Source: Candidatus Accumulibacter sp. 66-26 (lineage in GTDB: Bacteria > Pseudomonadota > Gammaproteobacteria > Burkholderiales > Rhodocyclaceae). Taken from it: a DNA stretch of 64,000 nucleotides. The DNA is taken from NCBI GenBank assembly GCA_001897745.1, contig MKUH01000001.1, positions 1 to 64,000 on the forward strand, in the 5' to 3' direction. Position numbers and translations under genes: made by a program. Under the pieces are notes generated by a model. It saw only the letters and a program-made list of their open reading frames with translations. It ran no database searches and had not been told where the DNA came from. Below are positions 32,675-41,162 of this stretch, one piece after another (the stretch's first letter is position 1; every line of letters begins with the position of its first letter).

Positions 32675-35101
32675 GTGACCATGCCCACCCGACTCACCGC
32701 CCTGGCCGCCGGCGTCCTGCTCGCCTGCGCCGTGCACGCCCAGACCGCCCAGACCGCCCAAGCCACGCGCATCGCCATCGACCAGCCCGCCGCGACGCTC
32801 GACCAGGCGCTCGGTAGCCTCGCCCGCCAGACCGGCGTGCAGGTCATCTTCGCCTCGGCGCTGACCGAGGGGCGCACGGCGCCGGCGCTCAAGGGCAGCT
32901 ACACGCCGCGCGAAGCGCTCGAGCACCTGCTCGCCGGCAGCGGGCTGGTGCTGCGCGCCCGCGACGCGCAGACCTACACGCTGGAAAAGGCGCCGGGCGG
33001 CGCGTCCGGCCAGGAAGCGCGCGAACTCGCGACGGTGACCGTGCACGCCAGCGCCGACGCCTCGGCCGCCGGCCTGCCGCGCGACTACGCCGGCGGCCAG
33101 GTCGCGCGCGGCGGCCGCATCGGCATCCTCGGCAACCAGGACATCATGGACACGCCGTTCAACAGCACGAACTACACGCAGGCGCTGATCCAGGACCAGC
33201 AGGCGCGCAGCGTCGCCGACGTGATGCAGAACGACCCCTCGGTGCGCGTCGCGCGCGGCTTCGGCAACTTCCAGGAGCTGTACCTGATCCGCGGCTTCCC
33301 GGTGTTCTCGGACGACATGTCCTACAACGGCCTGTACGGCCTGCTGCCGCGCCAGTACGTGGCGGCCGAGCTGCTCGAACGCGTCGAGGTCTTCCGCGGC
33401 GCCAGCACCTTCATCAACGGCGCGGCCCCCGGCAGCAGCGGCATCGGCGGCATGGTCAGCGTGCTGCCCAAGCGCGCGCCGAACGAAGCGCTGACGCAGT
33501 TCAGCGCCGGCGTCGAAAGCGGCGGCCAGGCCTACGGCGCGCTCGACATCGGACGCCGCTTCGGCCCCGGGCAAAACACCGGCATCCGCGTGAACGCCGT
33601 GCGCCGCGACGGCGGCACGGCGGTGGATCGGGAAAAGCGCGAGCTCGACGCCTTCGTCGTCGGCCTCGACTGGCGCAACGACAAGGTGCGCCTGTCGGCC
33701 GACATCGGCCACCAGTACCACCGCCTCGACCAGCCGCGCCCGAGCGTCACGCCCGACGGCGGCCTGCCCGCGGCGCCCGACGCGACGAAGAACTTCGCGC
33801 AGCCGTGGACCTACTCGGAGGAAAAGCAGACTTTCGGCACCCTGCGCGGCGAGTTCGACCTGGCCGACGACGTGACGCTGTGGGCCGCCGCCGGCATGCG
33901 CGAGGGCGACGAGCGCAACGTCCTCGCCGAACCGAGGGCCAAGCCCGACGGCAGCATCACCCCCTACCGCTTCGACAACCACCGCCAGGAAACCGTGAAG
34001 ACCGGCGAAGTCGGCATCCGCGCCAAACTGCGCACCGGCGAAGTCGGCCACCAGCTGAGCGCCGCCGTCTCGGCCTACGCGCTCGAGGAGCGCAACGCCT
34101 GGGCGATGTCGGGCAACTTCGCCGCCGGCAGCCTCGCCGCGCCGCTCGCCGTTCCGCCGGCACCCATCGCCTGGAGCGGCGGCGCGCTGAATTCGCCGCT
34201 CACCGTGCGCAAGAGCGAAACGTCGAGCTTCGCCCTCGCCGACACGCTGTCCTTCTCCGGCGACCGCATCCTGCTGACGCTGGGCGCGCGCCACCAGACG
34301 ATCGAGGAAGATGGTTTCGACTACAACACCGGCGCCCGGACGTCGTCCTACAAGAAAAGCCGCGTCAGCCCGATGACCGGCCTCGTGGTCAAGGCGACGC
34401 GGCAGGTCTCGCTCTACGCCAACTACAGCGAAGGCCTGATCAAGGGCGACACCGCGCCGTTCCGGGACGGCAACAACAACATCGTGAGCAACGGCGGCCA
34501 GGCCTTCGCCCCCTACGTCGCGAAGCAGAAGGAAATCGGCGTCAAGTACGACGGCGGCAGCCTCGGCGGCGCGCTGAGCCTGTTCGCGACGAGCAAGCCG
34601 AGCGGCTTCCTGGTCGGCAGCACCTTCGAGACGGGCGGCGAACAGAACAACCGCGGCCTCGAACTGACCGTCTATGGCGAAGCGGCGCGGGGCGTGCGCC
34701 TGCTCGGCGGCCTGACCCTCCTCGACGCCGAGCAGACCAGGGCGGACGTCCCGGCCAACAACGGCAAGACGGTGATCGGCGTGCCGCGCCGCCAGCTCAA
34801 CGCCGGCGTCGAATGGGACGTTCCGGCGCTGCGCGGCCTGACGCTGACCGGCCGCGCCATCCACACCTCGACGCAGTACGCCGACGCGGCCAACACCATG
34901 GAACTGCCGGCGTGGTCGCGCTTCGACCTCGGCGCCCGCTACACGACCAGCATCGGCAAACAGGCGCTCACCCTGCGCGCGCGCGTCGACAACGCGACCA
35001 ACCGCAGCTACTGGGCGTCGGCCGGCGGCTACCCGGGCCAGAGCTATCTGGTGCTCGGCGCGCCGCGCACCTTCGTCCTCACCGGCACGGTCGACTTCTA
35101 G
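32675..35101 (+). CDS. TonB-dependent siderophore receptor with N-terminal signalling domain
   Basis: This 808-residue outer-membrane transducer has a signal peptide (LTALAAGVLLACAVHAQ) and an STN signalling domain (about 30-105, LDQALGSLARQTGVQVIFAS). TonB box ELATVTVHAS, plug and barrel follow, ending in FVLTGTVDF. The STN domain matches the FecI/FecR pair just upstream. The plug motif FGNFQELYLIRGFPVFSDDM and QVSLYANYSEGL resemble hydroxamate or citrate-type receptors of the FhuE/FpvA group; the siderophore is unknown. The GTG at 32675 is spaced 7 bases from GAGGAG and is preferred to the ATG two codons later. Confidence 0.88.
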   Translation: MTMPTRLTALAAGVLLACAVHAQTAQTAQATRIAIDQPAATLDQALGSLARQTGVQVIFASALTEGRTAPALKGSYTPREALEHLLAGSGLVLRARDAQTYTLEKAPGGASGQEARELATVTVHASADASAAGLPRDYAGGQVARGGRIGILGNQDIMDTPFNSTNYTQALIQDQQARSVADVMQNDPSVRVARGFGNFQELYLIRGFPVFSDDMSYNGLYGLLPRQYVAAELLERVEVFRGASTFINGAAPGSSGIGGMVSVLPKRAPNEALTQFSAGVESGGQAYGALDIGRRFGPGQNTGIRVNAVRRDGGTAVDREKRELDAFVVGLDWRNDKVRLSADIGHQYHRLDQPRPSVTPDGGLPAAPDATKNFAQPWTYSEEKQTFGTLRGEFDLADDVTLWAAAGMREGDERNVLAEPRAKPDGSITPYRFDNHRQETVKTGEVGIRAKLRTGEVGHQLSAAVSAYALEERNAWAMSGNFAAGSLAAPLAVPPAPIAWSGGALNSPLTVRKSETSSFALADTLSFSGDRILLTLGARHQTIEEDGFDYNTGARTSSYKKSRVSPMTGLVVKATRQVSLYANYSEGLIKGDTAPFRDGNNNIVSNGGQAFAPYVAKQKEIGVKYDGGSLGGALSLFATSKPSGFLVGSTFETGGEQNNRGLELTVYGEAARGVRLLGGLTLLDAEQTRADVPANNGKTVIGVPRRQLNAGVEWDVPALRGLTLTGRAIHTSTQYADAANTMELPAWSRFDLGARYTTSIGKQALTLRARVDNATNRSYWASAGGYPGQSYLVLGAPRTFVLTGTVDF

Positions 35102-35174
35102 GACCGCGTCCCGGAACCGGCCGCCGCCCGTCGCTGCGGCCGGTTCCGCACTTTCGTTCCACCGCGAGAAGCCC

Positions 35175-36458
35175 ATGCGCCCGCTCTTCGTTCTGCTGCA
35201 CCGCTACGTCGGCCTGCTGATGGTCCCCTTCCTCTTCGTCACCGGCCTGACCGGCGCGATCATCTCCTGGGACCACGAACTCGACGACCTGCTCAACCCG
35301 CACCTGATGCACGCGCCGGGCGACGACCATGGGCGCCCGGCGCTGCCGTCGCTCGAACTCGCGCAGCGGATCGAGGCGAACGATCCACGCGTCCAGGTCA
35401 GCTTCGTCCCGCTCGCCGCCGAAAGCGGCGAAAGCCTCGCCTTCGGCGTCCAGCCGCGCGTCGACCCGGCCACCGGCAAGCTCTTCGAAACCGGCTACAA
35501 CCAGGTCTTCATCGACCCGGCGAGCGGCGCCGAACTGGGCCGGCGCGAATGGGGCGCCGTCTGGCCGATCACCCGCGAGAACGTCGTTTCCTTCCTCTAC
35601 AAGCTGCACTTCAGCCTGCACGTTCCCGAAATCAAGGGCGAAGATCGTTGGGGCATCTGGCTGCTCGGCATCGTCGCCATCCTCTGGACCGTGGACTGCT
35701 TCACCGGCGTCTATCTGACTCTCCCGGCACACCGGCGCGGCAAGGGCGGCACGACCAAAAGCTCCGTCCCAGGCATGGCCGCCGTTCACCCGCAGCGCTC
35801 GTGGCGGCAGCGCTGGCTGCCCGCCTGGCGCGTGCGGCGCGGCGCCGGCAGCTACAAGCTCAACTACGACCTGCACCGCGCCGGCAGCCTGTGGACCTGG
35901 ATCCTGCTCTTCGTCCTGGCCTTCACCGCCTTCTCGCTGAATCTCTACCGCGAAGTCTTCTACCCGCTGCTCTCCAGCGTCTCGCAGGTGACGCCGACGC
36001 CCTTCGAGACGCGCGCCCCGGCCAGCCCGCTGCAGCCGCTCGCAGCCCGCGTCGGCTTCGCCGAGATCGTCGATGCCGCGCGCGCCGAAGCGCAGCGCCG
36101 CGCCTGGCGCGAACCGCCGGGCAGCGTCTTCTACTCGACCGCCTTCGGCGTCTACGGCGTGCAGTTCTTCCGCCCGGGCGACGACCACGGCGCCGCCGGC
36201 GTCGGCCCGGCGCGCCTCTTCTTCGACGGCGCCGACGGCCGCCTGCTCGGCGAACGCCTGCCCTGGCAGGGCACGGCGGCGGACATCTTCGTGCAGGCGC
36301 AGTTTCCGGTGCATTCCGGACGCATCCTCGGTCTGCCCGGACGCATCCTGATCTCGCTCATGGGCCTCGTCGTCGCCATGCTCTCCGTCACCGGCGCCTA
36401 CGTCTGGTGGCGCAAGCGGCGCGGCCGCCGGCAGCGCCGCCTCAGCCCGTACGTTTGA
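35175..36458 (+). CDS. PepSY-domain membrane protein (siderophore-uptake associated)
   Basis: This 427-residue inner-membrane protein has four helices: LLHRYVGLLMVPFLFVTGLT (about 8-30), about 160-180, about 240-262, and ILISLMGLVVAMLSVTGAYV near 395. PepSY-like periplasmic loops lie between them. It ends in a basic tail. Such proteins (FoxB, FiuB, PiuB type) often sit beside ferric-siderophore receptors and are thought to reduce or release iron in the periplasm. It follows the receptor by 73 bases. Its 3' end overlaps the convergent transporter gene by 17 bases. Confidence 0.85.
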   Translation: MRPLFVLLHRYVGLLMVPFLFVTGLTGAIISWDHELDDLLNPHLMHAPGDDHGRPALPSLELAQRIEANDPRVQVSFVPLAAESGESLAFGVQPRVDPATGKLFETGYNQVFIDPASGAELGRREWGAVWPITRENVVSFLYKLHFSLHVPEIKGEDRWGIWLLGIVAILWTVDCFTGVYLTLPAHRRGKGGTTKSSVPGMAAVHPQRSWRQRWLPAWRVRRGAGSYKLNYDLHRAGSLWTWILLFVLAFTAFSLNLYREVFYPLLSSVSQVTPTPFETRAPASPLQPLAARVGFAEIVDAARAEAQRRAWREPPGSVFYSTAFGVYGVQFFRPGDDHGAAGVGPARLFFDGADGRLLGERLPWQGTAADIFVQAQFPVHSGRILGLPGRILISLMGLVVAMLSVTGAYVWWRKRRGRRQRRLSPYV

Positions 36459-37329
36459 GCGAGACGACGCCGACCGCGGCGAGAATGAGCAGCGCGGCCA
36501 GGCCTTCGCGCCAGCCGGGCTGCTCGCCGAGGAAGATCGCGCCGCCGAGCACGCCGATCAGGGGCGTGACCAGCGACGACAGCGACGAAACGGCGACCGG
36601 CACCATCAGCACGATGCGGTTCCACGCCCAGTAGCAGAACATGAAGGCGATGAAAACGCTGTAGACCAGGCCGAAGGCCGGCCAGAAGCTCGGCACGACG
36701 AGGCGCGAGGTTTCCAGCGGAATCGCCGCCGCCAGCATCGGCAGGCTGCCGAGCAGCATCATCCAGCCGGTCAGCGCCGTCGTCGACAGGCCCACCGGCA
36801 GGCGCTTCAGGAGCACCACGCCGAGCGCCCAGCTCCACGCCGCCGCGATCATGCAGATCACGCCGACCGGCGCCTGCAGCATGCCGCCCAGACTGCCGCC
36901 CATGAGCACGAGCACGCCGGCGAAGCCGAGCACCAGCCCGATCAGGCGCGGCCCGGTCAGGCGCTCGCCGAGCAGCCACACGGAAAGCAGCACGCTCCAC
37001 ACCGGCATCGTGTAGCCGAGCAGCGCCGCGCGCCCGGACGGCAGCAGCAGGACGCCATACACGAGCAGCACGTTCCAGCCGACGATGTTGAACAGCGAAA
37101 CGATCAGCAGGCGCCCCCAGCGCTCGCGCGGCACCGCGATGCTGCCGCCGGCGCGCGCGATGGCGAGCATGCCGAGGCCGCCGAGGAAAAGACAGGAGCC
37201 GCGAAAGTAAAGCGGCGGCAGCTCGGCAAGCGCCACCTTCATGATCGGCCAGTTGAGCCCCCAGCCCAGCGCGAGGGCGGCCAGCAGGAAAAGCCCCTGA
37301 CGGGGCAGACGGTCGTGCGTAGAAGACAT
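36442..37329 (-). CDS. EamA-family drug/metabolite transporter
   Basis: This 295-residue inner-membrane protein has ten predicted helices in two EamA repeats. Repeat 1 begins [17 protein letters not shown]; repeat 2 begins near GVICMIAAAWSWALGVVLLK and ends RQ/W-type LIGVLGGAIFLGEQPGW. The substrate cannot be predicted; family members export amino acids and other small metabolites. It is the only leftward gene inside the iron island and separates the FecIR unit from the FtrABCD operon. Confidence 0.88.
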   Translation of the reverse strand: MSSTHDRLPRQGLFLLAALALGWGLNWPIMKVALAELPPLYFRGSCLFLGGLGMLAIARAGGSIAVPRERWGRLLIVSLFNIVGWNVLLVYGVLLLPSGRAALLGYTMPVWSVLLSVWLLGERLTGPRLIGLVLGFAGVLVLMGGSLGGMLQAPVGVICMIAAAWSWALGVVLLKRLPVGLSTTALTGWMMLLGSLPMLAAAIPLETSRLVVPSFWPAFGLVYSVFIAFMFCYWAWNRIVLMVPVAVSSLSSLVTPLIGVLGGAIFLGEQPGWREGLAALLILAAVGVVSLKRTG

Positions 37330-37564
37330 GGAATGGAAACCTGAATAACGGAAAACACGGCGGGAAATCCCCGCGGCGCCCCGAGCGGACGGCGCTGTCC
37401 GTTCGGCGGGCCGGGCCCGCGCGCCAGGGCGACGATATACGTGGATTCTTGCGCTGCGTCAAAGTTCAGCCTGGCTTGCGCGGCGTACCATCCGGCCCGC
37501 ATTCGAATGGCGCGGCTGCGGCACGGCGCCTTCTCCGGGATGCGGGCAGGCGCGGCGCAATAAC
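37330..37564. other. Intergenic region between divergent genes
   Basis: This stretch separates the EamA transporter start and the Fur-controlled promoter of the P19 operon. No frame or repeat is convincing. Confidence 0.4.
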
Positions 37565-37609
37565 TTGAAAAACGAGAACCATTCTCATATGATATGCAAA
37601 TCGTTCTCG
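37565..37609 (+). promoter_or_regulatory. Promoter with tandem Fur boxes for the Ftr operon
   Basis: TTGAAA (37565-37570) and TATGAT (37588-37593) are spaced by 17. Two 7-1-7 Fur-like sites, CGAGAAC-C-ATTCTCA (37573-37587) and TGCAAAT-C-GTTCTCG (37595-37609), are 22 bases apart and cover the spacer, the -10 and the start point. The transcript would have a leader of about 240 bases (37600-37838), with no recognised riboswitch. Confidence 0.82.
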
Positions 37610-37838
37610 TTCGACCTCCGAAAATGTCTGAATTATTCGCCGCGCGCCGCCCGCGCGGCCGCTCCGGACCGCAAGCGCCCGCCTTGCGGTTTCCGGTCGC
37701 TCGCGCATTTCCGCCCGCCCCCGCTTTCCGCAGCCCCCTCTCGCACCGCAACCGTCCGCACGCAATCCGGTTCACCACACGCGCCAGCCATTCTCGTCGA
37801 GATAGCCAGCCTGATTCTTTGATCAAGGGAGATTCACC

Positions 37839-38390
37839 ATGTCGCAAATGAAAAAACTGGCCGCAGCCTGCACGCTCTCGATGGCCGCCTTCTTCGCCGC
37901 GCCGGCCGCCGCCGTCGAGTATCCGATCGGCGTGCCGCAGCAGCGCAACGGCATGGAAATCGCCGCCGTCTATCTGCAGCCGGTGACGATGGAACCGGAC
38001 GGCATGATGAAGAAGCCCGAGGAATCCGACATCCACATCGAAGCCGACATCAAGGCGCTGGCCAACAACCCGAACGGTTTCGAAGAAGGCGCGTGGATTC
38101 CTTATCTGGTCGTCAAGTTCGAAGTGACGAAACTCGACAGCAAGCAGAAGGTGGCCGGCGAATTCATGCCCATGGTGGCCAACGACGGCCCGCACTACGG
38201 CGACAACATCAAGCTCTTCGGACCGGGCAAATACCATGTGAAATACACCGTCCTGCCGCCCTCGGCCAACGCCCATTCCCACTTCGGCCGCCACACCGAC
38301 CGTCTGACCGGCGTCCGCCCCTGGTTCAAGCCCTTCGAAGTCGAATACGAATTCACCTACGTCGGCATCGGTAAAAAAGGCGGGTACTGA
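37839..38390 (+). CDS. Periplasmic P19/FtrA-type (Tp34 family) iron-binding protein
   Basis: This 183-residue periplasmic protein has a signal peptide (LAAACTLSMAAFFAAPAAAV). It belongs to the Tp34/P19/FtrA family, which binds Cu2+ and Fe ions and feeds an FTR1 permease. Candidate metal ligands include Met in NGMEIAAVYLQP, His in SDIHIEADI and His in NAHSHFGRHTDRLTGV. The closing motif VRPWFKPFEVEYEFTY is conserved. It is the first gene of a five-gene uptake operon; ribosome site GGGAGA. Confidence 0.9.
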   Translation: MSQMKKLAAACTLSMAAFFAAPAAAVEYPIGVPQQRNGMEIAAVYLQPVTMEPDGMMKKPEESDIHIEADIKALANNPNGFEEGAWIPYLVVKFEVTKLDSKQKVAGEFMPMVANDGPHYGDNIKLFGPGKYHVKYTVLPPSANAHSHFGRHTDRLTGVRPWFKPFEVEYEFTYVGIGKKGGY

Positions 38391-38393
38391 GCG

Positions 38394-39965
38394 ATGAGCG
38401 CACCGCACACCTCGCTTACAACGCGGCTGCGGCCGCTGGCCCTCGCCTGCGCCGCGCTCGTCGCCGCGCAGGTCGAGGCCGCGCCGGCCAAGGACGAAAC
38501 GCTGCGCCTGCTGGAAAAGATGAACGCCCGCCTCGAACAGCTCGAGAAGCGCAACGCCGAACTGGAAAGACAGATCAAGGCGAACGCGCAGCAAGCGGCG
38601 GCGCCGGTCGCGCTCGAAGAGCGCCTGAAGACGCTGGAGGAAACCCAGGCCAGGGTGGTCAAGGGCCTGGACAGCGACAACATCAGCGAGAACGAGCCGG
38701 AACTCACCTACCGCCTGAAGGCCATCGAGAAGGATTCGCTCGCGGTCAAGAAGGCGGCGAAGAAGATCGACGCCCTCGACGGCCTCAAGGCCGGCATGAG
38801 CCTGACCACCGTGGCCCAGCGCCCGAGCGGGCTGCCCAAGGGCACCGAGAACGGCAACAGCCAGCTCAACTACCGCGCCGACGTCACCGTCGAGCTGCCG
38901 CTGACGCCGATCGGCGACACCGAGCACAAGGTCTTCGCCCACGTCCGCATCGGCCAGGGCCAGGGCCTGAACGCGCCGATGTCGGCACTCGGCGCCTTCG
39001 GCTCGGCGCCCAACGCGGTCGCTTTCCGCGCCAGCGGCGCCAGCCCCGACGACTCGGTGGCCATTCTCGGCCAGGCCTACTATCAGGCCAGCATCCCGCT
39101 GCCCTTCGGCGGCTTCAAGCCGCGCTCGCGGGAAAAGCTGGAGCTGACCTTCGGCAAGATGGACCTCTTCGGCTTCTTCGACCAGAACGTCGCGGCCGGC
39201 GACGAAGGCCGCCAGTTCCTCAACTCGGCCTTCGTGCACAACCCGCTGCTCGACGCCGGCGGGCAGATCGGCGTGGACGCCAACGGCTTCCAGCCGGGCT
39301 TCATCGCCTCCTACCTGAACGAGCAGCGCAAGCCGGAAACCTGGCGCCTGTCGCTCGGCGTCTTCGGCTCCGGACCGAAGGGCTCGAACTACCAGCGCAG
39401 CCTGACCTCGCCGCTGATCATGGCGCAGGCGGAAACCTCGCTGAAGTTCTTCGGCGGCCTGACCGGCAACTACCGCGTCTATACCTGGCAGCGCAGCAAA
39501 GGTCTCGAGCTCGACGGCGTCACCACCGCCAAGCACGCCGGCTGGGGCCTGTCCGCCGACCAGAAGGTCGGCGACGGCATCACGCTGTTCGGGCGTTACG
39601 GCCAGCAGATCAGCGGCGCCGTGCGCTTCGACCGCGCCATCACCCTGGGCAGCGAGTTCAACGGTTCCTACTGGTCGCGCGGCGGCGACTCGCTCGGCAT
39701 CGCCTTCGGTATGATGCGCGCCAGCAGCGAATTCAGCGCCAACGGCGGCACGGGCTGCCTGCAAGCCGATGCCGACGGCAACTGCATCAACAGCTTCAGC
39801 TACTCGCCCAGCGGTTCCGAAAAGCTTGCCGAGCTGTACTACCGCTACCGCATCAGCAAGCAGTTCGAACTGTCGCCGAACTTCCAGTACATCACGCGCC
39901 TCGGCGGCAACACCGATGCGAGCGGCGTGAAGATCCTCGGCCTGCGCGCGCAGCTCGCTTTCTAA
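38394..39965 (+). CDS. Outer-membrane porin with N-terminal coiled coil
   Basis: This 523-residue protein has a signal peptide (LACAALVAAQVEAA), an N-terminal heptad-like coiled coil (about 30-85, LLEKMNARLEQLEKRNAELE) and a beta-barrel resembling OprB-type carbohydrate or general porins. It ends in GLRAQLAF with a terminal Phe. The coiled coil suggests a trimer anchored to the cell wall. It starts three bases after the P19 stop, inside the iron operon, so it may let ferrous iron or a chelate cross the outer membrane. Substrate is inferred from context only. Confidence 0.82.
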   Translation: MSAPHTSLTTRLRPLALACAALVAAQVEAAPAKDETLRLLEKMNARLEQLEKRNAELERQIKANAQQAAAPVALEERLKTLEETQARVVKGLDSDNISENEPELTYRLKAIEKDSLAVKKAAKKIDALDGLKAGMSLTTVAQRPSGLPKGTENGNSQLNYRADVTVELPLTPIGDTEHKVFAHVRIGQGQGLNAPMSALGAFGSAPNAVAFRASGASPDDSVAILGQAYYQASIPLPFGGFKPRSREKLELTFGKMDLFGFFDQNVAAGDEGRQFLNSAFVHNPLLDAGGQIGVDANGFQPGFIASYLNEQRKPETWRLSLGVFGSGPKGSNYQRSLTSPLIMAQAETSLKFFGGLTGNYRVYTWQRSKGLELDGVTTAKHAGWGLSADQKVGDGITLFGRYGQQISGAVRFDRAITLGSEFNGSYWSRGGDSLGIAFGMMRASSEFSANGGTGCLQADADGNCINSFSYSPSGSEKLAELYYRYRISKQFELSPNFQYITRLGGNTDASGVKILGLRAQLAF

Positions 39966-39989
39966 TCCACCACGCCACAAGGCACATCC

Positions 39990-40346
39990 ATGATCCTGCA
40001 CAAAGCGCTACGCTATTCCGCCCCGGCACTGCTCGCCGGTCTTCTGCAACTGGTTTCGCTGGCGCCCGTGCAGGCTCAGGACATGCCGACCTTCAACCTG
40101 CTGATCAAGGCCGGCCACTTCATTCCGGAAACGCTCGAAGTGCCGGCCAACACCAAATTCAGGCTGCTCATCAAGAACGAAGGACCGGGCGCCGAGGAAT
40201 TCGAAAGCATCGAACTGCGGAAGGAAAAGGTGCTCGCTCCGGGCGCCTCCAGCTTCCTCATCTTCCAGCCGATGAAACCGGGCACCTACAAGTTCTTCGG
40301 CGATTTCCACCCGGAAACTGCGCAAGGCCGCATCGTCGCCAAATAA
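39990..40346 (+). CDS. Periplasmic cupredoxin-like protein (FtrB type)
   Basis: This 118-residue protein has a signal peptide (ALLAGLLQLVSLAPVQAQ) and a cupredoxin_1 fold like the N-terminal part of EfeO. Conserved features are FIPETLEVPANTKFRLLIKN, EEFESIELRKEK and PGTYKFFGDFHPETAQGRI. In Ftr systems this protein is thought to oxidise or hand over Fe2+ to the FTR1 permease. It lies between the porin and the permease. Confidence 0.88.
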   Translation: MILHKALRYSAPALLAGLLQLVSLAPVQAQDMPTFNLLIKAGHFIPETLEVPANTKFRLLIKNEGPGAEEFESIELRKEKVLAPGASSFLIFQPMKPGTYKFFGDFHPETAQGRIVAK

Positions 40347-40355
40347 GGAAGCATC

Positions 40356-41162
40356 ATGGGTAACGCACTCTTCGTCGTCTGGCGCGAAAGCGTCGAAGCC
40401 ATGCTGGTGATCGGCATCCTCTACGCCTGGCTCAGACGCAACCCGGCCGACGGCGGCCTGCGCGCCCTGTGGACCGGTGTCGGCGCCGGCATCGGGCTGG
40501 CGCTGGCGCTCGGCTGGGCCATGCTGGCCGCGCAGGACGAGCTTTCGGGACAGGCGCTCGAGTGGTTCCAGACCGCCATCCTGTTCGTCGCCGCCGGCCT
40601 GATCACGCAGATGGTGCTCTGGATGGCGCGCCACGGCCGCGCGATGAAGGGCCAGCTCGAAGCCGGACTGGCGCGCGCCGCCGACCGCGGCAGCTGGCTC
40701 GGCATCGCCACGATCAGCGCACTGGCGATCGCGCGCGAAGGCGCCGAAACGGTGATCTTCCTCTACGGCCTCGGACTCGAACAGGACAGCGTCGCCAGCC
40801 TCGCCGCCGGCGCGCTGGCCGGCTTCGTGCTCGCCGCCTTCACCGCCTGGGCAGCGGCGCGCGGCCTGCGCTTCCTCGACCAGCGCCGCTTCTTCCAGAT
40901 CACCGGCCTGCTGCTGCTCGTCTTCGCCGCCGCGCTGCTCGTATCCGGCGTCGAACGCGTGATCGGCATGGGCCTGCTGCCGACGCTCGTCGATCCGCTG
41001 TGGGATACCTCGGCGCTGCTCGACGACACGCTGCCCACCGGCCGGATGCTGGCCAACCTCACCGGCTATCGCGCCCAGCCTTCGCTGATGCTGCTGCTCA
41101 TCTACGTCGCCTACTGGGCCGTCGTCAGCTTCGCCAAATCGAGGATGCAACGCCGTGTCTGA
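40356..41162 (+). CDS. FTR1-family high-affinity iron permease (FtrC type)
   Basis: This 268-residue inner-membrane permease has seven helices and two REXXE iron-binding motifs: WRESVEAML near residue 9 and AREGAETVIF near residue 128. It moves iron into the cytoplasm after periplasmic oxidation. It follows the cupredoxin gene by nine bases behind AAGGAAG and overlaps the ferredoxin-like gene by eight bases. Confidence 0.93.
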   Translation: MGNALFVVWRESVEAMLVIGILYAWLRRNPADGGLRALWTGVGAGIGLALALGWAMLAAQDELSGQALEWFQTAILFVAAGLITQMVLWMARHGRAMKGQLEAGLARAADRGSWLGIATISALAIAREGAETVIFLYGLGLEQDSVASLAAGALAGFVLAAFTAWAAARGLRFLDQRRFFQITGLLLLVFAAALLVSGVERVIGMGLLPTLVDPLWDTSALLDDTLPTGRMLANLTGYRAQPSLMLLLIYVAYWAVVSFAKSRMQRRV

